64,000 nt of DNA from Mycolicibacterium sp. CBMA 226 (GCF_009729075.1 NZ_VTGY01000008.1:124001-188000); one strand, 5' to 3'. Shown: positions 8,542 to 19,221, counted from the first letter of the stretch. The notes: generated from the sequence alone by a model not told the origin. Made by a program: numbers and translations.

Positions 8542-10437
8542 TCAGGCCTGCGTCATCTCCCAGTACGCCCCGCGCTGCTGGAGCAATTCGTCGTGGGATC
8601 CACGCTCGACGATGCGCCCGGCTTGGACCACGAGGATCAGATCGGCGTCGCGGATGGTGGAAAGCCGGTGCGCGATAATGAAACTCGTGCGGTTGCGGCG
8701 CAGCTCTGCGGTGGCCTGGGCGATCAGCAGCTCGGTGCGGCTGTCGACGGAGCTGGTCGCCTCGTCGAGGATCAGCAGCTGAGGTTGCCGCAGCAGCGCT
8801 CGGGCGATGGTGATCAGCTGCTTCTCGCCAGCACTGATGTTGACGCCGTTCTCGTTGAGGCGCGTCTGGTACCCGTTCGGCAGCGTGTGCACGAAATGGT
8901 CGACGCGCGCGGTGCGGGCGGCCGCGATCACCTCGGTCTCGGTGGCGTCGGGACTTCCGTAGGCGATGTTGTCGTAGATGGTTCCGCCGATCAGCCAGGT
9001 GTCCTGCAGCACCATGCCGATGCGTGACCGCAACTCGGACCGGCTCATCGTCGCGATGTCGCGACCGCCCACCAGGATTCGGCCCGAATCGGGCTCGTAG
9101 AACCGCATCAGGAGGTTTACCAGCGTGGTCTTGCCGGCCCCGGTCGGCCCTACGATCGCGACGGTGGTGCCCGGTTCGGCGACGAACGACAGGTCTTCGA
9201 TGACCGGAGTTCCGGCCACATAGGAGAAGTTGACCCGTTCGAACTCCACGCGGTCCGGCCCACCTGAGGCGCGGTCTGGCGCGGGCGCACCCAGGTCCGT
9301 GGACTCCTCCTTGGCGTCGAGGAACTCGAAAACCCGCTCTGCGCTGGCCATCCCGGACTGCATGGTGTTGTACATCGACGCGATCTGGGTCAGCGGCTGG
9401 TTGAACTGTCGCACGTACTGAATGAACGCCTGGATGCTGCCCAGGCTGATCTGCCCGGTGGCGACCTGGATGCCACCGACCACCGCGACGCCGACGTAGC
9501 TGATGTTGCCGATGAACGTCGTGATCGGGGAGACCAGGCCGGACAGCGACTGCGCCCCGAAACTCGCCTGGTACACATCGTCATTCAGCTCACGGAACTT
9601 CTCCTCGGCCAGTGCGCGGTGTCCGAACGTCTTGACGACGGTGAAGCCGCTGTAGGTCTCCTCGATGTGTGCGTTGAGTCGGCCGATATTGCGCCACTGC
9701 GCCATGAACTGTTGCCGCGATCGCCTGGTGATGAGCCGCGTCGCCAGCAAGGTGAACGGCACCGTCAGCACGGTGATCAATGCCAGCAGCGGCGAAATCC
9801 AGATCATTGCCGCCAGTACCGCCACGACCGTCAGGGCCGATGTCAGCAGCTGACTGACGGTGATGGTCAACGACGTCTGGACGTTGTCGATGTCGTTGGT
9901 GACGCGGCTGAGAATCTCGCCGCGGGGCCGGGAGTCGAAGTAGGACAACGGCAGTCGGTGAATCTTGTCCTCGACACGGGAGCGCAGCGTGAACATGGTG
10001 CGCTGGACAATGGTGTTGAGCAGTCGCGCCTCGGCCCACACCATCACCGCCGAAACCAGATACAAGAGCAGCGCGGCTGTCAGCACATGGCCGATCGCCG
10101 TGAAGTCGACGCCCTGCCCCGGAACCACGTTGGATCCGGCGAGCAGATCGGCAAAAGTGTTGTCGCCGCGGGCCCGTGCGGCTGCCACCGCCTGCTCGCG
10201 GCTGATCCCGGCCGGCAAGCCGCGTCCGAGCACGCCGCTGAACAACAGGTCGGTGGCATGGCCGAGGATGCGGGGCCCGATCACGCCGACGGCGATCCCG
10301 GCGATGCCCAGCAGCATCACCACCACAACCCGACCGCGTTGTGGTGCCAGCTGTTTCACCAGCCGCAGCGCCGTTTCCCGGAAGTTCTCGGACCGCGCGC
10401 TCGAGGCCAGCATGGCGGCTGACGGCGGCCGGGTCAC
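8542..10437 (-). CDS. ABC exporter half-transporter, Rv1272c-like
   Basis: A 631-residue fused membrane/ATPase half-transporter. The N-terminal part (about 30-350) is an ABC exporter membrane domain with six predicted helices. The C-terminal nucleotide-binding domain has Walker [10 protein letters not shown] near residue 432, a divergent signature ISAGEKQ near 539 in place of LSGGQ, Walker [13 protein letters not shown] and an H-loop IAHRLS. The GTG start at 10437 overlaps the upstream gene's stop (GTGA), giving the same length I recall for Rv1272c. It probably forms a heterodimer with the upstream half-transporter. The degenerate signature is typical of asymmetric pairs. The substrate is probably a lipid or drug-like compound but is unknown. 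Confidence 0.86.
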   Translation of the reverse strand: MTRPPSAAMLASSARSENFRETALRLVKQLAPQRGRVVVVMLLGIAGIAVGVIGPRILGHATDLLFSGVLGRGLPAGISREQAVAAARARGDNTFADLLAGSNVVPGQGVDFTAIGHVLTAALLLYLVSAVMVWAEARLLNTIVQRTMFTLRSRVEDKIHRLPLSYFDSRPRGEILSRVTNDIDNVQTSLTITVSQLLTSALTVVAVLAAMIWISPLLALITVLTVPFTLLATRLITRRSRQQFMAQWRNIGRLNAHIEETYSGFTVVKTFGHRALAEEKFRELNDDVYQASFGAQSLSGLVSPITTFIGNISYVGVAVVGGIQVATGQISLGSIQAFIQYVRQFNQPLTQIASMYNTMQSGMASAERVFEFLDAKEESTDLGAPAPDRASGGPDRVEFERVNFSYVAGTPVIEDLSFVAEPGTTVAIVGPTGAGKTTLVNLLMRFYEPDSGRILVGGRDIATMSRSELRSRIGMVLQDTWLIGGTIYDNIAYGSPDATETEVIAAARTARVDHFVHTLPNGYQTRLNENGVNISAGEKQLITIARALLRQPQLLILDEATSSVDSRTELLIAQATAELRRNRTSFIIAHRLSTIRDADLILVVQAGRIVERGSHDELLQQRGAYWEMTQA

Positions 10438-12167
10438 GCCACGTCTCCCGCCACAACCGTCTGCGAGTCGGCGAATTCGCGGTACACCGGGCACGACTCG
10501 ATCAGCTCGGAATGTGTCCCGATGTCCACCACCTCGCCGTTGTCGAGGACGACGATCTGATCGGCGGCCGCGACCGTCGAAAGGCGCTGGGCGACAATGA
10601 TCACCGTGGCGTCAGCAGCCACCGCGGACAACGCGGCCCGCACCCGGGCGTCGGTGTGGACGTCCAGCGCCGAAAACGCGTCGTCGAACAGATACACCGC
10701 CGGCCGCCGGACCACCGCGCGGGCGATGGCGATGCGCTGCCGCTGTCCGCCGGAGAAATTCGTGCCGCCCTGCGCGACGGGCATGCCCAGACCCTCGGGG
10801 TGGGCCGCCACGAAATCCGCCGACGCGACACGCAGCGCAGCCCACATCTCGTCCTCGGTGGCGTCGGCCTTGCCGAACCGCAGGTTGTCGGTGACGGTGC
10901 CGGAGAACATGTGCCCACGCTGCGGCACCACACCGATCATCGACCACAACTGTTCGGGGTCGTAGTCCCGGACGTCGACGCCGTCGACCGTCACGGAACC
11001 CGAGGTGACGTCGTACATCCGGCACAGCAGCGCCATCAGCGTCGACTTCCCCGAACCGGTCGATCCGACGATCGCGGTCACGGTGCCGGGCCGCGCTGTC
11101 AGTGAGACCCCGTGCAGCACCGGATCGTCGGCCCCGGGATACCCGAAGGTGGCTGCCGCCACTGCGATTTCTCCGCGGCGAACGTCAGGCACGACGGGCG
11201 CATCGGGCGCAACGATCGACGGCTTGGTCGCGAGGACGTCGCTGATCCGCTCGGCGCACACCGACGCTCGCGGCAGGATCACCAGCACGATGGTCACCAT
11301 CAACACGGCCATCAGGATCTGCATGAAGTACGAGAGGAACGCGATCAGCGAGCCGACCTGCATCTGGCCATGATCGATGCGGATGCCGCCGAACCAGATC
11401 ACCGCGACACTGGACAGATTCACCACGAGCGTGGTCGCGGGCAACATCAGCGCCTGCCACCGGCCGACGGTGAGGGTGGTGTCGGTCAGGGCGTGATTCG
11501 CGTCCGCGAACCGGCCGCGTTCGGCGTCCTCCCGCGCGAAGGCCCGAACCACGCGGATACCGGTGAGCTGCTCGCGCAGCACCCGGTTGATGTTGTCGAT
11601 CAACCGCTGCATGCTCCGGAACAACGGCAGCAACCGCGAGATGATCAGGTAGTTGCACACCGCCATCACCGGCACGCTGACCAGCAACAACCAGGACAGG
11701 CCGGCGTTCTGGTGCAGGGCCATCGCGATGCCGCCGACGCACATGATCGGTGCGGTGATCAGCATGGTGCAGGTCATCTGCACCAGGACCTGGATCTGCT
11801 GGACGTCGTTGGTGGTCCGGGTCATCAGCGTGGGCGCCCCGAATCGCACGGCTTCGGCATTGGACCAGCCGAGCACCTGGCGGAACACCGCCCAGCGCAG
11901 GTCGCGGCCGAAACCCATGCCGGCGCGGGAACCGAAGTAGACCGCGCCGATGGCACACAGCACCTGCAGCGCGCTGACGCCGAGCATGACGGCGCCCAGT
12001 CGCCCGATGACGGCCGTGTCGCCGCGTGCGACGCCGTGGTCGATGATCCGGGCGTTGAGCGTCGGCAGATACAGCGAGGCCAGCGTGCTGATCAGTTGCA
12101 GCGCCGCCACCACCGTCAGCTGCCGCCGATACGGCCTCGTGTACTGCCGCAGCAGTGCCCAGAGCAT
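10434..12167 (-). CDS. ABC exporter half-transporter, Rv1273c-like
   Basis: The first gene of the exporter pair, 577 residues, with an exporter-type membrane domain and an ATPase domain. Walker [10 protein letters not shown] lies near residue 370 and a canonical-type signature FSGGQRQR lies near 472. Walker [13 protein letters not shown] has Asp where the catalytic Glu usually stands, so this site is probably degenerate for hydrolysis. Together with the downstream partner, each heterodimer site would mix consensus and divergent motifs. The ATG at 12167 was preferred over one six codons earlier because it matches the Rv1273c-type start MLWALLRQ. Confidence 0.86.
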   Translation of the reverse strand: MLWALLRQYTRPYRRQLTVVAALQLISTLASLYLPTLNARIIDHGVARGDTAVIGRLGAVMLGVSALQVLCAIGAVYFGSRAGMGFGRDLRWAVFRQVLGWSNAEAVRFGAPTLMTRTTNDVQQIQVLVQMTCTMLITAPIMCVGGIAMALHQNAGLSWLLLVSVPVMAVCNYLIISRLLPLFRSMQRLIDNINRVLREQLTGIRVVRAFAREDAERGRFADANHALTDTTLTVGRWQALMLPATTLVVNLSSVAVIWFGGIRIDHGQMQVGSLIAFLSYFMQILMAVLMVTIVLVILPRASVCAERISDVLATKPSIVAPDAPVVPDVRRGEIAVAAATFGYPGADDPVLHGVSLTARPGTVTAIVGSTGSGKSTLMALLCRMYDVTSGSVTVDGVDVRDYDPEQLWSMIGVVPQRGHMFSGTVTDNLRFGKADATEDEMWAALRVASADFVAAHPEGLGMPVAQGGTNFSGGQRQRIAIARAVVRRPAVYLFDDAFSALDVHTDARVRAALSAVAADATVIIVAQRLSTVAAADQIVVLDNGEVVDIGTHSELIESCPVYREFADSQTVVAGDVA

Positions 12168-12263
12168 GCGGTTACTGTGGCACACCCGAGAAAGCTTGTA
12201 GAAAGACCAGGTCAGTCGGCCTGTCGGTGGTTGACCTCAGCACCTGCCGCTACAGTGCATGGC

Positions 12264-12827
12264 GTGACCCGCAGACAGGTGAAGACCGCCGCCGCGACCG
12301 TGCTTGCCGCGGCCATGATTCCGGCGATGTCCGCCTGCTCGGACGACAGCAAGAGCAGCGGGGCTACTTCGGGTGGCCAGACGGGTCCTTCGGCGTCCGG
12401 TCCGGCCAAGCACGGTCCGATGTTCCCGGTGTGTGGTGGCGTCAGCGACCAGACCGTCACCCAGCTGACGCAGGTCACCGGCCTCGTCAACACCGCGAAG
12501 AACTCCGTCGGCTGCCAGTGGCTGGTCAACGGCGGCATCCTCGGCCCGCACTTCTCGTTCACCTGGTACCGGGGCAGCCCGATCGGCCGCGAACGCAAGA
12601 CCGAGGAACGGACGCGGGCGGACGTCAACGACATCAACATCAACGGCCACTCCGGTTTCGTCGCGCTCGGCGAGGACCCGATGATCGGCAAGAGCCTGTG
12701 TGAGGTCGGCATCCAGTTCGACGACGACTTCATCGAATGGTCCATCAGCTTCTCCCAGAAGCCGTTCCCCGATCCGTGCGACATCGCGAAGGAACTGGCC
12801 CGGCAATCGATTGCGAACGCGAAATGA
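12264..12827 (+). CDS. lprB: Lipoprotein LprB (DUF3558 family)
   Basis: A GTG-started 187-residue lipoprotein precursor. The signal peptide is basic then Ala-rich and ends in a lipobox-like MSAC with the lipidated Cys near residue 24. The mature part begins with a Ser/Gly-rich linker and continues as a DUF3558-type domain with paired cysteines (FPVCGGV and VGCQW). Position upstream of lprC and beside the exporter pair matches Rv1274. An ATGA overlap couples it to lprC. The function of the family is unknown; the protein is presumably anchored outside the cytoplasmic membrane. Confidence 0.83.
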   Translation: MTRRQVKTAAATVLAAAMIPAMSACSDDSKSSGATSGGQTGPSASGPAKHGPMFPVCGGVSDQTVTQLTQVTGLVNTAKNSVGCQWLVNGGILGPHFSFTWYRGSPIGRERKTEERTRADVNDININGHSGFVALGEDPMIGKSLCEVGIQFDDDFIEWSISFSQKPFPDPCDIAKELARQSIANAK

Positions 12828-13363
12828 CACGACGGAAACTGGCTGCAGCGGTCGCCGTGATGTCGGCGCTGACATTGGTGGGCTGCGCGCGCTCGGTCGA
12901 GGGCACCGCGATGAAGGAAGGCGCCGGCGGCGGCAGCGAGCACTCGGCGGATTCGTACCCGAACCTGCTCAAAGAGTGCGACGTGCTGACCAACGACGTA
13001 CTGGCCAAGACGGTCGGTGCGGACCCGCTGGACATTCAGAGCACCTTCGTGGGTGCGGTGTGCCGGTGGCAGGCGCTGAACCAGTCGGCCGGCCTCATCG
13101 ACATCACCCGGTTCTGGTACGAGCAGGGCAACCTCGATCAGGAAACCAAGGTCGCCCAGTTCCTGAACTACAAGTACGAGAACAAGTCGATCGCCGGCGT
13201 GAAGTCGATCATCATGCATCCGAACGACCCCAACGGGTCGTGCGGTGTCGCGAGCGATGCCGCCGGTGTCGTCGGCTGGTGGGTCAATCCGCAGGGGCCG
13301 GGCGCGGACACGTGCGGCATGGCCACCAAGCTGATGGAGCTGACGCTCGCCACGAACTCCTAG
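12824..13363 (+). CDS. lprC: Lipoprotein LprC (DUF3558 family)
   Basis: A 179-residue lipoprotein precursor with a short signal peptide ending in LVGC (Cys near residue 21), matching the Rv1275 position and family. The mature region has conserved cysteines in KECDVL, AVCRWQ, GSCGVA and DTCGMA, probably two disulfides. It is co-translated with lprB (ATGA). Its last bases overlap the convergent phosphatase gene by 4 bases. The ORF extends upstream inside lprB, but the ATG at 12824 gives the lipoprotein signal at the N-terminus. Confidence 0.83.
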   Translation: MTRRKLAAAVAVMSALTLVGCARSVEGTAMKEGAGGGSEHSADSYPNLLKECDVLTNDVLAKTVGADPLDIQSTFVGAVCRWQALNQSAGLIDITRFWYEQGNLDQETKVAQFLNYKYENKSIAGVKSIIMHPNDPNGSCGVASDAAGVVGWWVNPQGPGADTCGMATKLMELTLATNS

Positions 13364-13863
13364 CGGGGCACGTGGAACTGTGTCAGCGTGGCGCTGCGCA
13401 GTTCCAGTTGTGACCAGTGCCGGTCGGTGTGCAGAACCGCGATCGCTGATGTCGGATACTTGATGGCGATCTGCCCGGCGGCGTCGCGGTCGCTCGTGTC
13501 CAGCGACGCCAAACTCAGCGCGAGCGACGACATGACCGGCTCGTGGCCGATCACCAGCAGCGTATTCGCCGCCTCTGGCGCGCCGTTGATGACGTCGATG
13601 GCGATGCCTGCTGTGGCGTCGTAGAGGCGTTCGACGTAGGTCACCGGTGCGGTGATCCCGGTGCGGGCGAGCGTCTGCCGGGTCCGGGTCGCGGTCGAGC
13701 ACAGCACAGCGTCGACGGGCGGCAGATGTTCCCGTATCCAGTCTCCGGCCAGCGCCGCTTCACGAATACCGCGCTTGGCGAGTGGTCGCTCGTGGTCGGC
13801 GACCCCGTCTGGGTAGTCGGATTTCGCGTGCCGCAGCAGGATCAATGTTCGGGTTCCCGTCAC
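13360..13863 (-). CDS. SixA-like histidine phosphatase, Rv1276c-like
   Basis: A 167-residue histidine-phosphatase superfamily protein. The N-terminal LLRHAKSDYP holds the catalytic RHA/RHG-type motif. AVLCSTATRTRQT supplies the second phosphate-binding Arg, and VIGHEPVMS supplies the second catalytic His. This size and motif set match SixA-type phosphohistidine phosphatases. The GTG start at 13863 is the only one that includes the whole motif. It is divergent from the nuclease gene at 13916, 52 bases away. The substrate is not known. Confidence 0.83.
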   Translation of the reverse strand: MTGTRTLILLRHAKSDYPDGVADHERPLAKRGIREAALAGDWIREHLPPVDAVLCSTATRTRQTLARTGITAPVTYVERLYDATAGIAIDVINGAPEAANTLLVIGHEPVMSSLALSLASLDTSDRDAAGQIAIKYPTSAIAVLHTDRHWSQLELRSATLTQFHVPR

Positions 13864-13915
13864 CCGCCTACCGTAGATCCCCGAAGTTGTCGGTGCCCGG
13901 TTTTACACTCGCCGT

Positions 13916-15055
13916 ATGCGTTTCGTCCACACCGCCGACTGGCAGCTCGGCATGACCCGGCATTTCCTGGGCGGTGAGGCACAGCCGCGCTACTCGGCAG
14001 CGCGCCGCGACGCGGTGGCTCGCCTCGGTGCACTGTGCGAAGAGGTGGGGGCGGAATTCGTTGTCGTGGCGGGCGACGTCTTCGAGCACAACCAACTCGA
14101 CCCACGTGAGGTCAGTCTGTCCCTGGAGGCCATGCGGGCAATCAAGATCCCGGTATTCCTGTTGCCGGGCAACCACGATCCGCTCGATCCGTCGTCGGTG
14201 TACACCAGCGCGTTGTTCCTGTCCGAACGCCCATCGAACGTCACGGTGCTCGACGGTGCGCACGAGGTGCGCCCCGGGGTTCAGCTCGTCGGTGCGCCGT
14301 GGCGCTCCAAGGCGCCCACCACCGACCTCACGGGCGGCGCGGTCGCGGACCTGGCGGCCGACGGCGTCACCCGAATCGTGGTGGGCCACGGCGGCGTTGA
14401 TGTCCTCGATCCGGACCCCACCAAACCGGCGCTGATCCGACTGGACGCCGTGGAGGCCGCCGTGCGCCGTGGCGCGGTGCACTATGTGGCGTTGGGGGAC
14501 AAGCACTCTCGTACCGAGGTCGGCAGCACCGGCCGCGTGTGGTACTCCGGGGCGCCCGAAGTCACGAATTACGATGACATCGAATCGGATTCGGGCCACG
14601 TTCTGGTGGTCGACATCGACGACGCGGATCAGTCGGTGTCGGTCGAGGCCCGACGGGTGGGCCAGTGGCGGTTCGTTACCTTGCGCCGGATCGTCGATAC
14701 TGATCGCGATATCGCTGACCTGGACCTGAATCTCGACGGCCTGCCGGACAAAGAACGCACCGTCGTCCGGCTCGCACTGACCGGCTCGTTGACGATCTCC
14801 GACAAGGCCGCTCTCGACGCCTGCCTGGATCGCTACGCGCGCCTGTTCGCCGCATTGACCACGTGGGAGCGGCACACCGACCTCGTCGTCGTCCCGGCGG
14901 ACGGCGAATTCTCGGACCTGGGCATCGGCGGGTTCGCGGCGGCGGCGGTCGACGAATTGGTCGGCACCGCAAGCGCTTCGGGCGACGACGCTGACGACGC
15001 GCGTGCCGCCCTCGCACTGCTGCTGCGCTTGGTCGATCGGGGGACCGCGGCATGA
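13916..15055 (+). CDS. SbcD-family DNA repair metallophosphoesterase, Rv1277-like
   Basis: A 379-residue nuclease subunit of the SbcD/Mre11 type. The metal-binding motifs appear in order: HTADWQLG at residues 5-12, GDVFEHN, GNHDP, GHGG and the GDKHS loop. It should bind two Mn ions and cut DNA ends together with the ATPase encoded next, to which it is coupled by an ATGA overlap. Mycobacteria have this pair (Rv1277/Rv1278) as a divergent SbcCD-like system. Its exact substrate is not established. Confidence 0.85.
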   Translation: MRFVHTADWQLGMTRHFLGGEAQPRYSAARRDAVARLGALCEEVGAEFVVVAGDVFEHNQLDPREVSLSLEAMRAIKIPVFLLPGNHDPLDPSSVYTSALFLSERPSNVTVLDGAHEVRPGVQLVGAPWRSKAPTTDLTGGAVADLAADGVTRIVVGHGGVDVLDPDPTKPALIRLDAVEAAVRRGAVHYVALGDKHSRTEVGSTGRVWYSGAPEVTNYDDIESDSGHVLVVDIDDADQSVSVEARRVGQWRFVTLRRIVDTDRDIADLDLNLDGLPDKERTVVRLALTGSLTISDKAALDACLDRYARLFAALTTWERHTDLVVVPADGEFSDLGIGGFAAAAVDELVGTASASGDDADDARAALALLLRLVDRGTAA

Positions 15056-17676
15056 AGCTGCACCGCTTGGTCCTGACCAATTACCGCGGCATCACCCACC
15101 GCGAGATCGACTTTCCCGAGCGCGGCGTGGTGGTGGTCGCCGGCGCCAACGAGATCGGCAAGTCCTCGATGATCGAGGCGCTCGATCTGCTGCTGGAGTC
15201 CAAGGACCGCTCGACCAAGAAAGAGGTCAAGCAGGTCAAGCCCACTCACGCCGATGTGGGCGCCGAGGTGACGGCCGAAATCTCCACCGGCCCTTACCGG
15301 TTCGAGTATTACAAGCGGTTCCACAAGAAGGCCGAGACGCGACTGACCATTCTGTCGCCGCGCCGCGAGCAGCTCACCGGCGACGAGGCGCATGACCGGG
15401 TGCGGGCCATGCTCGAGGAGACCGTCGATACCGAGCTCTGGCGGGCCCAACGCATCCTGCAGTCTGCCGCCATGGCGCCGGTCGATCTCGCCGGCTGCGA
15501 TGCGCTGGCGCGGGCACTCGATGTCGCGGCCGGTCAGGCCGGTGCGCTCGAGGGCGCGCTGTCGGGCAACGAGCCCTTGCTTGTCGACCGGATCGACGCC
15601 GAGTTCTTGAAGTACTTCACGCAGACCGGCCGCCCCACCGGCGTGTGGGCCGAGGCGATCAAAGGTCTGAAGGCCGCGCAGGCCGAGGTCGCGGCATGCA
15701 CCGCAGCGGTGGCCGAGGTGGACGCCGCGGTGCGCCGGCACGGCGAGCTGACCGCCGAACTGGCCACGGCCGCTGAGCAATTGGCGGCGGCCGAGGTGCG
15801 GCTCGCAGCCGCGCGGGAGGCGGCCACGGTGGTGGCCCGAATTCGTGATGACCTTGTGCAGGCGCGCGTGCAGTCGCAGGCGGCGGTGGCGACGGCGGCT
15901 GCCGGTCGTAGCGCGCTCGACGAGCGGCAGCGGCTGCAGGCCGATGTCGAACAGCGGACCGGGAGCATGGGTGAACTGGCCGCCGCAGCCGAGCAGGCCG
16001 CGCAGCAGCAGGCGGCTGCGGCGCAGCTGCAGCAGGCCGCCGATACCGCGGTGGCCGTGGCGCGGTCCGTGGTGGACGCCGGTCGCAAGCGCCTGGACGC
16101 GGCACGGCGGGTGGTAGATCAACTGTCCCAGCGCGCCGAAGCCGATCGGTTGGCCGGCCAGCTGGAGCGGGTACGGACGGCCGCAGCCGAACTGGCGGTG
16201 GTCGCCGAGCAGCTGGCCACGATCACGCTGACCGCGGCGGGCATGCGCGCCATCGAAACGGCCGCTGCGGCAGTGGACCGTGCCGCCGCTGCGGCGGAAC
16301 TCGCTTCGGCACGAATCGAATTGGTCGCTCACGGTGATGTTGAGCTGCGGGTCGCCGATCAGGACATGACCCTGTCCGCCGGTTCCGAGTGGGCCACGAG
16401 CGCCGGTGCGCGCACGGATGTGGAACTGCCTGGTCTGCTGACGGTGCGGGTGCTGCCCGGTACCCCGGCAGCCGACACCAGTGCCGTGCTCGAGGCCGCG
16501 CGCAGTGCCCTGGTGGCCGCGCTCCGGCCGCACGGGGTGGCCGATGTCGACGCGGCGCGGGCGCTGGACGCCCGGCGCCGCGAACTCGAGGCCCAGCGTG
16601 ATCGGCTGACCGTCACGCAGCAGACCCTGCTGGGCGCCGACACGGTCGAGGCGCTCTCGGCTCGGCTGGCGGCGCTGCGGGAGCAACTCGGCGACACCGA
16701 TCCCATCGACGTGGGGGCCGCCCGGGCCGAGCTCGAGGCCGCCGACGCCGAACAGCGCCGTGCGGCAACCGATTACGAACAGTGTCGCGACACGGCCACC
16801 GCTGCGGCGGGCGCCGTGGCTGCCGCGGTGACCGCGGCGACAGTCGCTCGCGAGAAGGTCACGGCGGCGACGACCGCGCTCGCCGACGCCGGCGAGCGGC
16901 TGGCCCGGCAGCGCGAACTCGAAGACGACGCCGCGTTGACCCAGCGTGTCGCGACGCTGGCGGAGCAGGCTGCCGTCGCCACCGCCCGCGAACAGGAACT
17001 CGCCGCCGCGCTGGCCGCCACCGCACCCGACGTCGTCGACGCGGAACTGGCGGCGGCCACCGCGGACTCGGCTCGGCTCGCTGCCCGGCGCCGCGAACTC
17101 GATGACCAATTGCGGGACGTGGCAGCGCAATTGAAGGTGTACGGGACGCAGGGCCGGCAGAGTCAGCTCGATGTCGCCGAGATCGCACTGCGGCACGCGG
17201 AGTCCGAGCACGCCGCGGTGGGCCGGCGTGCCCGTGCTGCGGAACTGCTGCGCACGGTGATGGGCCGGCACCGCGAGCAGGCCCGGCAGCGGTACGTGGC
17301 ACCGTTCCGCACCGAGGTGGAGCGGCTGGGGCGCATCGTGTTCGGCGACAGCTTCGCCGTCGAGGTCGACAGTGATCTGCGGATTTGCAGTCGCACCGTC
17401 GCGGGCACCACCGTGCCGTACGAGAGCCTGTCGGGTGGGGCCAAGGAACAGCTGGGGATCGTGGCCCGGCTGGCCGGCGCCGCGTTGGTGGCCAAGGAGG
17501 ACACCGTCCCGGTGATCATCGACGACGCACTGGGTTTCACCGATGCCGGCCGATTGGCCCGGATGGGCGAGGTGTTCGACGCCGTCGGCGGCGACGGCCA
17601 GGTGATCGTGCTGACGTGCAGCCCCGAGCGGTACGCCACCGTCGGCGACGCGACGCGCATCGAGCTCACGGCATAG
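15052..17676 (+). CDS. SbcC/SMC-like coiled-coil ATPase, Rv1278-like
   Basis: An 874-residue ATPase with the Rad50/SbcC plan. The N-terminal half-site has Walker A GANEIGKSS at about 31-39. A long Ala/Glu/Arg-rich coiled-coil region runs from about 190 to 760. The C-terminal half-site has signature LSGGAKEQ near 792 and Walker B VPVIIDDALG near 820. No CxxC zinc hook is seen at the middle of the coil, unlike classical Rad50. It is coupled to the SbcD-like gene upstream (ATGA), so the two probably form one end-processing complex. The gene is extremely GC-rich, which creates long antisense open frames with no biological support. Confidence 0.85.
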   Translation: MKLHRLVLTNYRGITHREIDFPERGVVVVAGANEIGKSSMIEALDLLLESKDRSTKKEVKQVKPTHADVGAEVTAEISTGPYRFEYYKRFHKKAETRLTILSPRREQLTGDEAHDRVRAMLEETVDTELWRAQRILQSAAMAPVDLAGCDALARALDVAAGQAGALEGALSGNEPLLVDRIDAEFLKYFTQTGRPTGVWAEAIKGLKAAQAEVAACTAAVAEVDAAVRRHGELTAELATAAEQLAAAEVRLAAAREAATVVARIRDDLVQARVQSQAAVATAAAGRSALDERQRLQADVEQRTGSMGELAAAAEQAAQQQAAAAQLQQAADTAVAVARSVVDAGRKRLDAARRVVDQLSQRAEADRLAGQLERVRTAAAELAVVAEQLATITLTAAGMRAIETAAAAVDRAAAAAELASARIELVAHGDVELRVADQDMTLSAGSEWATSAGARTDVELPGLLTVRVLPGTPAADTSAVLEAARSALVAALRPHGVADVDAARALDARRRELEAQRDRLTVTQQTLLGADTVEALSARLAALREQLGDTDPIDVGAARAELEAADAEQRRAATDYEQCRDTATAAAGAVAAAVTAATVAREKVTAATTALADAGERLARQRELEDDAALTQRVATLAEQAAVATAREQELAAALAATAPDVVDAELAAATADSARLAARRRELDDQLRDVAAQLKVYGTQGRQSQLDVAEIALRHAESEHAAVGRRARAAELLRTVMGRHREQARQRYVAPFRTEVERLGRIVFGDSFAVEVDSDLRICSRTVAGTTVPYESLSGGAKEQLGIVARLAGAALVAKEDTVPVIIDDALGFTDAGRLARMGEVFDAVGGDGQVIVLTCSPERYATVGDATRIELTA

Positions 17677-17713
17677 GGCCGTGGCAGGGCGCATTTCGTG
17701 ACACACTGCGGCG

Positions 17714-19219
17714 GTGATCGCTGACTTCATCGTCGTGGGTACCGGATCGGCCGGTGCGGTGCTGGCCGAGCGACTGAGCGCCGACGGCGCTTCGCAGGTG
17801 GTGGTGCTGGAGGCCGGGCGCGCCGACAAGAACCAGTTCATCCACATTCCGGCGGCCTTCTCGAAGCTGTTCCGCAGTGAATTCGATTGGGACTACTCGA
17901 CCGAACCGCAGCCGGAGCTCGCCGACCGCCGCATCTATTGGCCGCGCGGCAAGACCCTCGGCGGTTCGTCGTCGATGAACGCCATGATGTGGGTCCGCGG
18001 CCTGCCCGCCGACTACGACGAGTGGGGTGAGCTCGCCGGCGAAGAGTGGTCGTACGCGGCCATCGAGAAGTACTTCGACCGGATCGAGGCGGGGCCGCTG
18101 GTGCTCAGCCCGCAACGCAGCCCGCGTGGCATCACCGCGGCGTGGCTGGCGGCCGCCGAACAGTGCGGCCACGAGGGATTCGTCGAGACGACGGTGTGTC
18201 AGCGCCGCGGCGCGCGCTGGAGCACCGCCGACGCCTACCTGCGGCCCGCGCTCCGCCGGTCCAACCTGCACCTGCGCACGGGTGCCACCGCAACCCGGGT
18301 GCTGATCGAGGACGGCCGGGCGGTCGGTGTCGAGTACGAGGCGGACGGCCGTCGTCAGATCGTCCGGGCGCGCCGCGAGGTGATCCTGTGTGGCGGCGCC
18401 ATCAACAGCCCGCAGTTGCTGATGCTGTCCGGGATCGGGCCGCGCGAGCACCTGGCCGAGCACGGCATCGACGTCGTCCACGATGCGCCGGACGTCGGCT
18501 CGAATCTGCTCGACCACCTGGTGGTGCTGCTCGGGTTCGACGCCAACTGCGACACCCTGACCGGTGCCGAAAAGCCGGTACAGCTGCTCAACTACCTGAC
18601 CCGTCGCCGCGGCATGCTGACGTCGAATGTCGGTGAGGCGTATGGGTTTGTCCGTAGCGATCCGGATCTCGCGCAGCCCGACGTCGAGCTGATCTTCGCC
18701 CCCGCGCCGTTCTATGACGAGGGCATCGGCGAGCCGTATCCGCGCGACGGGGTGGCAATGGGGCCGATCCTGGTGAAACCCAATAGCACCGGCACCATTC
18801 GCCTGGCCTCGGCCGACCCGCTGGCCAAGCCGATCATCGACCCGCGCTACCTGTCGGACCCCGCGGGCGCAGACCGAAAGGCGCTGCTGACGGGCTTGCG
18901 GATGCTGGCCGACATGACGGAGGCGCCGCCGCTCAAAGGCCTGCTCGGCGACATCGCCCGGCCGGTGGGCGCCCACGCCCTCGACGACAGAACGCTGGAA
19001 CTGGCACTGGCCACCACGTCGCACACGCTGTATCACCCGACCACCACGTGCCGGATGGGCAGCGACGAGGCCAGCGTTGTCGACCCGCAACTCCGCGTGC
19101 GCGGTGTCGAGGGGCTGCGGGTCGCCGACGCCTCGGTGATGCCGACGATCATCCGCGGCCACACTCACGCGCCGAGCGTGCTGATCGGTGAGAAGGCCGC
19201 CGACCTCATCACCGCCTGA
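17714..19219 (+). CDS. GMC-family FAD oxidoreductase, Rv1279-like
   Basis: A GTG-started 501-residue glucose-methanol-choline oxidoreductase. The N-terminal FAD-binding motif GTGSAGAVLAERL is at residues 8-20 and the GMC signature PRGKTLGGSSSMNAM lies near 77. The C-terminal catalytic region has HTLYHPTTTCRMG near 436 and GHTHAPS near 481, supplying the active-site histidines. It oxidises an alcohol, probably choline-like, sterol-like or another small alcohol; the substrate is unknown. It ends 2 bases before the stop of the convergent acyl-CoA-dehydrogenase-like gene. Confidence 0.86.
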   Translation: MIADFIVVGTGSAGAVLAERLSADGASQVVVLEAGRADKNQFIHIPAAFSKLFRSEFDWDYSTEPQPELADRRIYWPRGKTLGGSSSMNAMMWVRGLPADYDEWGELAGEEWSYAAIEKYFDRIEAGPLVLSPQRSPRGITAAWLAAAEQCGHEGFVETTVCQRRGARWSTADAYLRPALRRSNLHLRTGATATRVLIEDGRAVGVEYEADGRRQIVRARREVILCGGAINSPQLLMLSGIGPREHLAEHGIDVVHDAPDVGSNLLDHLVVLLGFDANCDTLTGAEKPVQLLNYLTRRRGMLTSNVGEAYGFVRSDPDLAQPDVELIFAPAPFYDEGIGEPYPRDGVAMGPILVKPNSTGTIRLASADPLAKPIIDPRYLSDPAGADRKALLTGLRMLADMTEAPPLKGLLGDIARPVGAHALDDRTLELALATTSHTLYHPTTTCRMGSDEASVVDPQLRVRGVEGLRVADASVMPTIIRGHTHAPSVLIGEKAADLITA

Positions 19220-19221
19220 GG

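Noticed and set aside
14833..17847. A 1004-codon minus-strand open frame opposite the SbcC-like gene
   Set aside because: It is antisense to a clear ATPase gene, is Arg/His/Gln/Gly-rich and shows no domain. It is an effect of extreme GC content.
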